Positions 37,920 through 50,854 of a DNA stretch of 64,000 nucleotides are shown here, piece by piece. A program made the position numbers and the translations under genes. Numbering within the stretch: the first letter of the stretch is position 1; each line of letters begins with the position of its first letter. Source of the DNA: Hirudinaria manillensis (Eukaryota; Annelida; Clitellata; Hirudinida; Hirudinidae); assembly GCA_034509925.1 (NCBI GenBank), contig CM067533.1:947001-1011000 (forward strand). The letters run 5' to 3'. The notes under the pieces are model-generated. The model saw nothing but the letters and a program-made list of their open reading frames with translations, did not search any database and was not told where the DNA came from.

Positions 37920-40855
37920 TTACCTTATCCAATCATCACCATAGCTATTTGCTTTTGTGTTAACAGCTAAAAATATTTTCTCCTCCACCACCTGAAAGAA
38001 AATATGAAAAATATTTTTAAAATTAATTTAAATAATAAGACTTTGCCAAAAATGGCTCATTAAATCCCAGTATAGAATATTTGGCTTGGGACTCATTTGG
38101 ACCATAATTAAAGTTAATAAGTAAATATAAATAATTAATGAAACTATGAAAATGAATTATTATTATCCCAATCCCTATTTGAATTGAAATTAATATTACA
38201 ATAAAACATCCAAATTTCACACCTCATCTATTTTTTCTCCTTTAAGCAACTTTGTTAAATCCTCCATTAAATATTCGTATCTTTTTGGTAATATCAAAAA
38301 TGGACTGAAGAAATATTTCGTTTGAGAATAACATGTTAAATAGTAACATAAAAAAAAAATCATTGTTCAGACCATTGTTTAATCAAAATCTCGATCAACC
38401 AAGGGATTTTGCCCCTTCTCGATGCTTCGGTTGTAGCAGCTCTGAGGTACTTGTTTATTTTACGATGATGAGTTCTAAATAAATGGGCATCGTAGTCAAT
38501 AAAATCGCCAGGTGTCTGAAATGAAACACAAGTGAATCACCATGTTACAATAAAGTTAACTTTGTTTACGAATCTACCTGGAGGAGTTCTTGGCAAAGCG
38601 TGCAAGCTGTGTGCATTATGTTAATTAAATTCAGAACTTTGACAAAACTATCAAAGAAAAGATATTTTTCTATCGAAAAATCGTGAGTATCCTTAACGCC
38701 ATCATCAGTGTTATTTGGACAGTCGTATTTAAGATGGACGTTTGAATCATTGTAAACCTGCTCTCTGTCACATTCCAGATATGGTTCGACATCGCAACCA
38801 AACAGTTCCTCCATTTTTCTCAGTTCGTCATCTGAATAAACCGTGCCCTTAAATGGATAAAGTTATAAATTATAACGTTATGTATTATTCTCTTTATATA
38901 ATCATTTACATTGCAGAAATCGTTGTGAGTGAAGGTCTATGGATAATATAATTACAAATTAACTAATGTTGTTAACTTACATCCAAAATATCACGGAAAA
39001 TTCTGTCGAATGATGAAAAAAAAATCAAAAACACTCCTTCTCATGACAGTTTCAGTCTCTCGTTCACAAATAATCTCAACTGTATTTCCAGGTTTTTCCA
39101 TATTCTTTTAACAAATATATTTAATTTTATCAAATATAAGATAACTTCAAAATTAACTTTATCGTTTAGTTACTCAAGCGCCTAGTAACTTCACTAATAC
39201 AATTTAATTTCATTGACTTGGAATGCGAAAACATTAAGTCGATGGGTTTAGATTATTGCATGGCTTCATTTTAAACAATCATTCAATAGCAGAATCAAAT
39301 ACAATTCGTTGCCAAATATTGTTTGAAACAATTTATGCGACACATATAATCCATTGCCGTTAAAAATAAACAAAGTTAAAAATATTTCTAAATATTACAC
39401 GGCGATATCCTCCCACAAGAAAGTCTTTTATCCTTTTCTTCTTCTCTTCATCATTGGTTGCAGACATGAAGAACGAGTAAAGGTGATCACTTGTAATTTG
39501 ATATAGAAAATGTCCCCATGTTATACGATTTATGTATCTTATACCGCACTGTTCAATATGCAACATAATGAAAGGTTTTATGATTAAGCATTGCATTTTA
39601 ACGAAATGGTAATATGTATTTATAATAATTCAAAATGTTGAATTAACTTTCATAAAATTAATTTACAAGCATATTCTAACCTCTGGATCACTGTCATATA
39701 TATTAATCCATTTCTGACTATATATTTTCTCACTATATATTGATACATCAAGTTGTATTGATTCAATTATGGAAGATGCTGTAAATAAAAAAATATTATT
39801 TATCTTGGAAGATAAAATTTTTTTGATTATTTTAAAAGTATCAATTCAAATTTCATACAATTCAAATCTATTTTATATATACTATATCATGAAGTATACA
39901 TCATAATCTAATATTTTATAAGATATAATATGATTAGTGATTTACTTTGTTTCACAATCCAGTCTGCGATACGCCTTTGTTCGGGATTTTTTCCTTGAGG
40001 GATCTTTGGCAAGTACGTCAAAACCCAATATATCGCTGCAACAAATACCCAGTGAATATATAAATGGACTAAATATTATTTTATAAATATTATGTACCAA
40101 ATATTATAATTTTAAATGCACTTATTGCCATGTTTAAGAAATGGATATATATATATAAGTATGTATTACCTGTATCATATGCTGGAATTGTGTCCAACGA
40201 AGAACTCCTTTCTCTGCCAAGAGCAGCCTTAAATATCTTCAAGCAGAAGCAGATTCTTCTTATATTTGTTGGTCCTAATAATTGTCTAATGCATCTGATA
40301 AATTTTAAAAAAGTGTCAATATTATTAATTATTAATATTAGAAATGAATGATTATATATATCATAATTTTATTTATAACTTTCTTACCCCGGAAAGTATC
40401 CTTTACAATCCTCAACAATTTTATCTTTTGCCGTTTGCATCACCTGGAGAAATGTGTTTTCCAAAATCCGACACGGTAATGTTGTATAATATGTTATCTT
40501 CGAAATTAAAAATATTTTAATTTAGTTTTGACGAAGGCAATTGTTAGCTGAATAATTTACCCTAATTAACATTAATCACAATATATAACATTTTGTCATT
40601 ATTCAATTGAAAAAATTTATTATTTTAAACTATTTACGTAATAATATCTCAACCAACAAACCATATCTAAGCTAATAAGATAGTAGCAGTCGACACATTT
40701 CGTCAGGTTTTTACTTGTGATTTTAAAAGAGACACCTTTCGAAATAAAATTAATCGTATTATAAATTCTACAAAGTACTAAATAGAATTAAAATAACAAA
40801 CACTGACCTGATATGTCTTCTCCATGTAAGTTATCAGTTTTATATAAAATATCAT
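37920..40855 (-). pseudogene. Array gene A5, one-base frameshift in exon 7
   Basis: Exons by homology, minus strand: 40808-40855, 40388-40497, 40170-40294, 39946-40035, 39681-39778, 39399-39548, 38981-39104, 38578-38847, 38373-38515, 38223-38304, 37920-37991. Exon 7 is 124 nt rather than 123 because an A-run (T-run on the coding strand) at 39016-39024 has nine bases instead of eight. This brings a stop soon after, about residue 245. All other exons are open and nearly identical to A7. A homopolymer error in the assembly is a real alternative. Confidence 0.75.
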
Positions 40856-41529
40856 CTATCTCAAAAATGGAGTCATCTGACAATTTTGGCATATTGTCGC
40901 TGAAACGTTGGAATTGTACGTTATTATAATTGATTTTGTAAACTATGAATTTATAATTATAATTGCAACGAGAAGTTATGGACTACATATTGATTATTCA
41001 ACAACCTCAAATATTTGGATATTTGCAGGAATAGTTTCATACTGTTTTCTGAAAGCTAATAATTTTTGTTATAATATTTATTTATGCAGAATAATTATCG
41101 GATTTGTAATATAAATAATTCTATTTATAGCAACGGCAACGAAAATTATTCAAACTTTTCCATTTTCTTTATATTCTTCTCTCAATGTTTTCAGTTCCTT
41201 AAGCATTCCCATACCTAAAAGTTCCAACATGTTTTTTGTTTATATTTGTTCGATATTTCTTGAAATAATTTTAAAATGTTATTATAGATAATTTTCAATT
41301 TTCTCCATTCTTGGAAATTTAATCTTACTAATCGATCTTTTGATTCTTATAATGTCAAGATTTATATCTGAGATTTTCTTTCTGAGTTACAATCACAATT
41401 ATTTCATTTGATTTGGACTATAACAATACAAAGATAGGAACTCAATTTTCTATACAATTTTAAAATTTATTAACCAATTTTTAAAATTCTTGAATTCTTT
41501 TATTATAGGTTATTGATAAATTTTTGAAA

Positions 41530-42140
41530 TATAAGCGATTCTATGAAATAATAAATCTCAGATGGAGAAAGTAAATCACCATTGTCATTAGCAAAGGAAA
41601 AAGAGTTGCTTCTAGTGCTAGAATGATATCCTATTAGAGATTTAATAACATCCCAAGTTTTGTGCATACTGGATTTATGTTTGATAAAGAGCTTGTCATG
41701 ATATATCTTTTTAGCAGCTAATTTACATTTCCTGACAGTGTTACTGAAGTTAATGATAGCCTGTTTATTTTTATCTGTGTGGTATTAAAGGAAAGTTCTA
41801 AATAATTTGTTCTCTGCATTGGAAGACTTCAGCAAGGATATATTCATCCAAGTTGTTTGAAATTTCTGATTGGCCTATGTTGGTCGGGCACTAGAGGAAA
41901 GGCTTCATTGTACACACTTAAGTAAATAGAAATAAATACTTTCATAACAATTCATTCATACAATGACTTAACACACGAGACCAATCATTGTCACTTAAAC
42001 TAAGTGCATTTTGAAACTTATTTTTAGAATGGTTGTTAATTTGTCTATATTTCTTATGCTTTGTATTTGCCCGATCACATTTTATAGGAATCTATAGAAA
42101 TATGGGAAAATGATCTGCGATATCTGCTATCAGGAATTTA
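41530..42140 (-). mobile_element. LINE fragment in A5-B6 spacer
   Basis: Third copy of the minus-strand LINE fragment. It is closer to the A1-B2 copy than to the A3-B4 copy: the sequence at 41502-41560 matches 17553-17611 and differs from 27086-27140. Confidence 0.7.
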
Positions 42141-42736
42141 GTTAAGCAATTGTGGAGAGGTTAGTATCAACTTCGTCATTTGTTGATCCCCAATTTCAGT
42201 ACCATGAATACAATAATAATGCAAATGTTTAGCAATAATAAAACTTAAGATTAATGTCGGTCACCATATATAATTAATGACTATAAATTAAATTTCAACG
42301 TTATTGAACACAATTTGAGTCCAAGCAAAGAAAGTGATTGTGAAATCTTAAACAATTGTATTTTAAAGACAAATATAATTTCATTTCAAATAGTTTCAGA
42401 TATTAGAGGTTTAAATGGAAAATCCGCAGAAACTAATTCTATAGACTTATACGAGTGAACCAACAACTTTTTCCAAACAATTTATGTTGACCAATAATTG
42501 TTATCTATTCCAATTTTAAAAAATTTATCAAGCTTCTCAGTATTTTACATTAAGGAATAGAAATATTTGATAAATGACAAAAAATGGTTCAATCATTTCA
42601 TCAACAAAGTTTATTGTGACAAAGCGACAAAGCAGTTCTAATATTAATTCCTTCAATCAGTTTTAAGAATTTTGGGGATAATTTGAAAAAGCCGCAGAAT
42701 TAATTTCGAATGAGTCAAATACGCTTTTCAAGTAAA

Positions 42737-45700
42737 TTACCTTATCCAATCATCATAACTATCTGCATGTGTATTAACAGCTAAAAATATTTTCTCCTCC
42801 ACCACCTCAAAGAAAATATAAAAAATATTTTTAAAATTAATTTAAATAATAAGACTTTGCCAAAATTGGCTCATCAAATCCCAGTATAGAATATTTGGCT
42901 TGGGACACATTTGGACCATAATTAAACTTAATAAGTAAATATAAATAATTAATGAAACTATGAAAATGAATTATTATTATCCCAATCCCTATTTGCATTA
43001 AAATTAATATTACAATAAAACATCCAAATTTCACACCTCATCTACTTTTTCTCCTTTAAGCAACTTTGTTAAATCCTCCATTAAATATTCGTATCTTTTT
43101 GGTAATATCAAAAACGGACTGAAGAAATATTTCGTTTGAGAATAACATGTTAAATTGTAACATAAAAAAAAATATTGTTCAGACCATTGTTTAATCAATA
43201 TCTCGATCAACCAAGGGATTTTGCCCCTTCTCGATGCTACGGTTGTAGCAGCTCTGAGGTACTTGTTTATTTTTAGATATGGAGTTCTAAATAACTCGGC
43301 ATCGTAGTCAATAAAATCGCCAGGCGTCTGAAATGAAACACAAGTGAATCACCACGTTACAATAAACTTAACTTTGTTTATGAATCTACCTGGAGTAGTT
43401 CTTGGCAAAGCGTGCAAGCTGTGTGCATTATGTTAATTAAATTCAGAACTTTGACAAAACTATCAAAGAAAAGATATTTTTCGATCGAAAATTCGTGACT
43501 ATCCTTATCGCCATCTTCAGAGTTATTTGGACAGTCGCATTTAAGATGGACGTTTGAATCATTGTAAACCTGCTCTCTGTCACATTCCAGATATGGTTCG
43601 ACATCGCAACCAAACAGTTCCTCCATTTTTCTCAGTTCGTCATCTGAATAAACCTTGCCCTTAAATTGTTAAAGTGTTAAATTATAACGTTATGTAGTAA
43701 TATTTTTAAATGTTAATCATTTGCTTTTCAGAAATCGTTGTGAGTAAAGGTCTAGGGATAATATAATTACAAATTAATTAAGGAGTGGCCGTGTGGTTAA
43801 CCTACATCCAAAATAACTTCGAAGATATCGTTGAATGTTGAAAGAAAATCACAAATACTCCTATGCATGACCGTGGCAGTATTCGGATCACAACTCATAA
43901 TCTTAATCTCTTCTCCCATACGTTTTACATCGTCTAGATCCTTTAACGGATAAAATTAATTTTGAAAAATGGAATACTATTTAATTTTGATAAATGTAAA
44001 AGAATTTCGAAGTTATATTGATCTGTTAATGAATTACATAATAACTAATACAATTCAATTTGTTTGGTTTCGAAATCGAAAACATTCAATCGAGGGACCA
44101 ACATTCCTGCATAACTTCATTCCACAACGGAATCAAATACAATTGGTTCCATTGTTATTTGAAATACGAGTTCATAATATAAATATGCTATAAATAAGCC
44201 ACTGAGTAAAAATCTTTCTATAAATAATTTTTAAAATATTAATCTGCATGATTTACCCATAAGATAATCTTCCATTCGTTTTCATCTTCTCTTCATCATT
44301 GGTTGCAGACATGAAGAACGTGTGAAGAAGGTCACAAGTAACATGATATACTTTTGGTGCGTAACGTATACGATTAGCGTATCTGATATCGTACTGTTCA
44401 ATAAGCAAAATAATAACATGAAAATTAAAGAAATACGTTCCACAACGTAAAGGTAATATTAGTTTGTAATAATTGACTAATGTTGAATCAATTTTTCAAC
44501 AAATTATTTTAAAGGCATATTCTAACCTCTGGATCGCTGTTATACATTTTAATCAAATTCCGAGTTTTCTCAGTGTATATTGATTCATCGAGGTGGAATG
44601 CTTCAATTATGGAAGATGCTGTAAATCAGAAATATTTTTTATATTTGAAGATGGAACTTTTTAGGTTATTTCAAGAATATCGATTCGTATTTCATGCAAT
44701 TCCAATCTGTTTGATATACTTCATACAAAGAAGTATAAATCATAGTTTAATATTTTATACGACATGGTAAGTGTAATATGTATACATATAACATGTACAA
44801 GAAGATACATTGAAATCAGTGATTTACTTTGTTTCACAATCCAGTCTGTGATACGCCTTTGTACGGGATTTTTTCCTTGTGGGATATTTGGCAAGTACGT
44901 CAACACCCAATAATATGCATCTACAATAAATACACAATGTATTTATAATTAATAATCTTAAATATTTTAATATTCAAATAGTATTTTTTAGTAATTAACA
45001 TTTTACATTTTTTAACTTTAAATATTTCATATTTACATATTAAATAAACGATCGTAAGTAAGCCTCCAAAAAAAGCGAGGCAAGTCGGTCCCAGGTTTTT
45101 TTTTTCATGAGTATCCCAATATTCTGAGGCCATGTTATTTTTTTGTCGGAAAGTTGCGCGCGATAGAAAGAACATTAATGTAGCGTTTCTGGAAGAGGCG
45201 AGCTCGATCACCGGATGCGCCCCATCTACGAGAGCCTATCAGGATTCAGGGCTTTGGAGGGGGCAAATCCATCGAATGTCTCTATCAGAAGGCTTGTTAG
45301 AGCGTTTCAATCAATATTATATATATATTACCACTATCGCAGTAAGGAACTCCGTCCAACAAGACATTCCTGTGTCTGCCAAGAGCAGTCTTAAGTATCT
45401 TCAAACAGAAGCAAATTCTGCTCGTATTTGTTGGATTTAATAATTCTCTTATGCACCTGATAAATATAAATATTCTTATTTAATATTACTATTAATGTTA
45501 AATGAAGGTTTGAAAACTTATGATTTTTACGTCCGAATGGAATATTCATATTTCTTAATAAGTTTATTTTTCGCCATCTGTATAACTTGGAGAAATGTGT
45601 TTTCCAAAATTCGACACGGTGGTGTTGCATAATTTCTCATCTTTAAAATGAAAATTTTGTCAACATTAAGTAAAAAAAATTTTTAAATATATTTTAACCT

Positions 45701-45991
45701 AATTCATAATAATCACAATTTATAATACTTTGCCATTATTAAATTAAAAAGTCTATTATTTTAAACTATTTACTTAATAATATGTAAACCAACAAACCAA
45801 ATCTAAGCTAATACGATAGTGGCATCCGACACATTTCATTAGATTTTTACTCGTGATTTTTAAAGAGACACCTTTCGAAATAAAATACATCGTATTATCA
45901 ATTCTACAAAGAACTAAATAGAATCAAAATAACAAACACTGACCTGATATGTCTTCTCCATGTAAGTTATCATTTTTATATAAAATATCAT
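42737..45991 (-). pseudogene. Array gene B6, frameshift and lost splice donor in exon 6
   Basis: Exons by homology, minus strand: 45944-45991, 45531-45640, 45332-45456, 44828-44920, 44527-44618, 44243-44393, 43806-43940, 43390-43659, 43185-43327, 43037-43118, 42737-42805. Exon 6 has one extra T near 44279-44282 (CGTTTTCATC against CGTTTCATC in B2 and B4). This shifts the frame into a TAA. The exon 6 donor, GTAATA in B2 and B4, is TTAATA here (44241-44242). Two independent lesions in one exon make this a likely true pseudogene. Otherwise it is nearly identical to B2, including the open 66-nt intron 9. Confidence 0.85.
45047..45310 (+). mobile_element. GC-richer retroelement-like insert in B6 intron 3
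   Basis: Third copy of the insert found in B2 and B4. Here the frame on the plus strand stays open longer (45132-45440) because a TGA present in the other copies is CGA. It still reads through exon 3 antisense and is not a gene. Confidence 0.5.
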
Positions 45992-47958
45992 CTATCTCAA
46001 AAACGGAGTCATCTGACAATTTTGGCAAATTGTCGCTAAAGCATTGGAATTTTGGACGTTTTTATAATTAATAATTAATTATATTATATATATTATTATT
46101 TATTATAATATAAAAATTTTTATAATTGATTTTGTTAACTATGAACTTATAATTATAATTGCAACTAGAAGTTATGAACTACATATTGGTTATTCAACAA
46201 CCTCAAATATTTGGAAATTTGCAGGAATAGTTTCATACTGTTTTCTGAAAGCTAATAATTTTTGTTATAATATTTATTTATGCACAATAATTATCTTATA
46301 TATATAATAATAAATATTAATTTATATCAACTACAAGTAAAATTATTCCAACTTTTCTTTTGCTTTCAATTTCTTTAAGCAATGTCTTCAGTTCCTTAAG
46401 CATTCCCATACCTGAAAGTTCTGACATAGTTTTTTATTACATTCGTTCGATATTCTTGCAAATAGTTTATAAATGTTATTATAGATATCTTTCAATGTGC
46501 TCCATTACGTGAAAATTTAATCTTACTGAGCGAACTATCAATACTTTTCCTTTCAAGATTTATATCTAAGATTTTTTTATAAGTTATAATTACAGTCAGT
46601 TTATGTGTTTTGGAGTATAACAAACCAAAGAATATAAACTCAGAATATGAACATAAAGTTATATAAATTAATTAATCACTTTTTAAAATATTGGATTTCT
46701 ACGTATATTTGATACAATCAAGCTTTATTGAAGAACGGTTAGAAAGCTGTGTGTTTGGAGTATAATCTTTGAACATTTAAGTATCATTCAAATCATTTTG
46801 TAATAAAAATTGCATCTAAGGCTATGTTGCCCTTTTCGATGGTTTCGGAGTTTATTCTCTGTTGATAAAGTTTATCCGCAAATCACAGAGGTCGTTAAGA
46901 TTATACTATTGTTAGGTAATCATTAAATCTATTTTCAGTAATACGTCATATATGCATTACTTGCACGTTTTCATAAGATGTTTGCAATTTTAATTTATTT
47001 GTGACGTAAAAACATAATAGCAAATATATATTTATTTACTTTGTTGTACTGGGCAATATTAAACTTTAATACAAAATTGTTAATCCTAACTTTGGTTAAT
47101 GAATGTTTTAATCCTCGTATTACGAATTAATATTGGTCGTATTTTGATCAGAATTCATGTATTATTATTGGTCATTAAACATGTCGATAGAATTTCAGTT
47201 ACAATAATCGTTTATTGTTATACTGATAGATTAAAAATTTTGAAACTGCCCTCCCTGGTGTACAGACGAAAAAGGGCTGATTTGATATTGATGTTCAATA
47301 TCATCAGAGGAACTGCACCAGAATTCCTATGCCCTAGGCTTATGTTTTGCCCAGAGGAGAGAACGAGGGGCCATGATTGGAAACTATCAACAAACATTGC
47401 TCACAGGGATTTGAGGAAGTTTTTTTTCAGCAATAGAGTTGTCCAAGAGTGGAATGATCTTCCTCGGTCGGTTGTCGGTGCTCCAAACCTGGACATCTTC
47501 AAAATGTTATTGGATGATTTTTTTGGGGATTGTAAATATTTGATGTGACTGGTTGTTTTATTGTTTGTTTGATATGTAGAGGGTTTTGCTTTTTGTTTAC
47601 TTAAGTAATTTGTGTTAGGCGAGGGGTTCGCCCGTGCCTTTATGTGATAATAATAATTGCAGGAACGAAGTTTATTGTGAACCAAAAACTTTTTCCAAAC
47701 AATTTATGTTAACCAATAATTGTTATCTATTCCAATTTTAAAAAATTTATCAAGCTTCTCAGTATTTTACATTAAGGAATAGAAATATTTGATAAATGAC
47801 AAAAAAAATGGTTCAATCATTTCATCAAGGAAGTTTATTGTATATCGTGACAAAGTAGTTCTAATAATAATTCCTTCAATCAGTTTTAAGAATTTTGGGG
47901 ATAATTTGAAAAACCGCAGAATTAATTTCGAATGAGTCAAAAACGATTTTCAAGTAAA
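45992..47958. other. B6-A7 spacer
   Basis: Same structure as the B4-A5 spacer, including a LINE 3'-end insertion (47206-47657) at the identical site. No host gene seen. Confidence 0.6.
47206..47657 (+). mobile_element. 5'-truncated LINE 3' end before A7
   Basis: Nearly identical to 37167-37618, differing by one residue in the coding part (Leu to Phe in the KFFLSNR segment). Same insertion site and ends, so it is one insertion copied by segmental duplication. Confidence 0.85.
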
Positions 47959-50854
47959 TTACCTTATCCAATCATCACCATAGCTATTTGCTTTTGTGTT
48001 AACAGCTAAAAATATTTTCTCCTCCACCACCTGAAAGAAAATATGAAAAATATTTTTAAAATTAATTTAAATAATAAGACTGCCAAAAATGGCTCATTAA
48101 ATCCCAGTATAGAATATTTGGCTTGGGACTCATTTGGACCATAATTAAAGTTAATAAGTAAATATAAATAATTAATGAAACTATGAAAATGAATTATTAT
48201 TATCCCAATCCCTATTTGCATTGAAATTAATATTACAATAAAACATCCAAATTTCACACCTCATCTATTTTTTCTCCTTTAAGCAACTTTGTTAAATCCT
48301 CCATTAAATATTCGTATCTTTTTGGTAATATCAAAAATGGACTGAAGAAATATTTCGTTTGAGAATAACATGTTAAATAGTAACATAAAAAAAAATCATT
48401 GTTCAGACCATTGTTTAATCAAAATCTCGATCAACCAAGGGATTTTGCCCCTTCTCGATGCTTCGGTTGTAGCAGCTCTGAGGTACTTGTTTATTTTACG
48501 ATGATGAGTTCTAAATAAATGGGCATCGTAGTCAATAAAATCGCCAGGTGTCTGAAATGAAACACAAGTGAATCACCATGTTACAATAAAGTTAACTTTG
48601 TTTACGAATCTACCTGGAGGAGTTCTTGGCAAAGCGTGCAAGCTGTGTGCATTATGTTAATTAAATTCAGAACTTTGACAAAACTATCAAAGAAAAGATA
48701 TTTTTCTATCGAAAAATCGTGAGTATCCTTAACGCCATCATCAGTGTTATTTGGACAGTCGTATTTAAGATGGACGTTTGAATCATTGTAAACCTGCTCT
48801 CTGTCACATTCCAGATATGGTTCGACATCGCAACCAAACAGTTCCTCCATTTTTCTCAGTTCGTCATCTGAATAAACCGTGCCCTTAAATGGATAAAGTT
48901 ATAAATTATAACGTTATGTATTATTCTCTTTATATAATCATTTACATTGCAGAAATCGTTGTGAGTGAAGGTCTATGGATAATATAATTACAAATTAACT
49001 AATGTTGTTAACTTACATCCAAAATATCACGGAAAATTCTGTCGAATGATGAAAAAAAATCAAAAACACTCCTTCTCATGACAGTTTCAGTCTCTCGTTC
49101 ACAAATAATCTCAACTGTATTTCCAGGTTTTTCCATATTCTTTTAACAAATATATTTAATTTTATCAAATATAAGATAACTTCAAAATTAACTTTATCGT
49201 TTAGTTACTCAAGCGCCTAGTAACTTCACTAATACAATTTAATTTCATTGACTTGGAATGCGAAAACATTAAGTCGATGGGTTTAGATTATTGCATGGCT
49301 TCATTTTAAACAATCATTCAATAGCAGAATCAAATACAATTCGTTGCCAAATATTGTTTGAAACAATTTATGCGACACATATAATCCATTGCCGTTAAAA
49401 ATAAACAAAGTTAAAAATATTTCTAAATATTACACGGCGATATCCTCCCACAAGAAAGTCTTTTATCCTTTTCTTCTTCTCTTCATCATTGGTTGCAGAC
49501 ATGAAGAACGAGTAAAGGTGATCACTTGTAATTTGATATAGAAAATGTCCCCATGTTATACGATTTATGTATCTTATACCGCACTGTTCAATATGCAACA
49601 TAATGAAAGGTTTTATGATTAAGCATTGCATTTTAACGAAATGGTAATATGTATTTATAATAATTCAAAATGTTGAATTAACTTTCATAAAATTAATTTA
49701 CAAGCATATTCTAACCTCTGGATCACTGTCATATATATTAATCCATTTCTGACTATATATTTTCTCACTATATATTGATACATCAAGGTGTATTGTTTCA
49801 ATTATGGAAGATGCTGTAAGTAATAAAATATTATTTATCTTGGAAGATAAAATTTTTTTGATTATTTTAAAAGTATCAATTCAAATTTCATGCAATTCAA
49901 ATCTATTTTGTATATACTATACTATAATATGATTAGTGATTTACTTTGTTTCACAATCCAGTCTGCGATACGCCTTTGTTCGGGATTTTTTCCTTGTGGG
50001 ATATTTGGCAAGTACGTCAAAACCCAATATATCGCTGCAACAAATACCAAGTGAATATATAAATAGACTAAATATTATTTTATAAATATTATGTACCAAA
50101 TATTATAATTTTAAATGCACTCATTGCCATGTTTAAGAAATGGATATATATATATAAGTATATATTACCTGTATCATCTGCTGGAATTGTGTCCAACGAA
50201 GAACTCCTTTCTCTGCCAAGAGCAGCCTTAAATATCTTCAAGCAGAAGCAGATTCTTCTTATATTTGTTGGTCCTAATAATTGTCTAATGCATCTGATAA
50301 ATTTTAAAAAAGTGTCAATATTATTAATTATTAATATTAGAAATGAATGATTATATATATCATAATTTTATTTATAACTTTCTTACCCCGGAAAGTATCC
50401 TTTACAATCCTCAACAATTTTATCTTTTGCCGTTTGCATCACCTGGAGAAATGTGTTTTCCAAAATCCGACACGGTAATGTTGTATAATATGTTATCTTC
50501 GAAATTAAAAATATTTTAATTTAGTTTTGACGAAGGCAATTGTTAGCTGAATAATTTACCCTAATTAACATTAATCACAATATATAACATTTTGTCATTA
50601 TTCAATTGAAAAAATTTATTATTTTAAACTATTTACGTAATAATATCTTAACCAACAAACCATATCTAAGCTAATAAGATAGTAGCAGTCGACACATTTC
50701 GTCAGGTTTTTACTTGTGATTTTAAAAGAGACACCTTTCGAAATAAAATTAATCGTATTATAAATTCTACAAAGTACTAAATAGAATTAAAATAACAAAC
50801 ACTGACCTGATATGTCTTCTCCATGTAAGTTATCAGTTTTATATAAAATATCAT
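47959..50854 (-). CDS. Array gene A7, unknown family, intact
   Basis: Eleven exons, minus strand: 50807-50854, 50387-50496, 50169-50293, 49945-50034, 49716-49813, 49434-49583, 49017-49139, 48614-48883, 48409-48551, 48260-48341, 47959-48030. Open throughout: 436 residues. The 3' half (exons 6-11) is almost identical to A5. The 5' part from exon 5 upward follows A3, for example GTAAGTAATAAAAT just before exon 5 and SSAG where A1 and A5 have SYAG on the complementary strand. The exon 11 acceptor is TTTCAG here and in A5, stronger than TTTGAG elsewhere. Function unknown. Confidence 0.8.
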
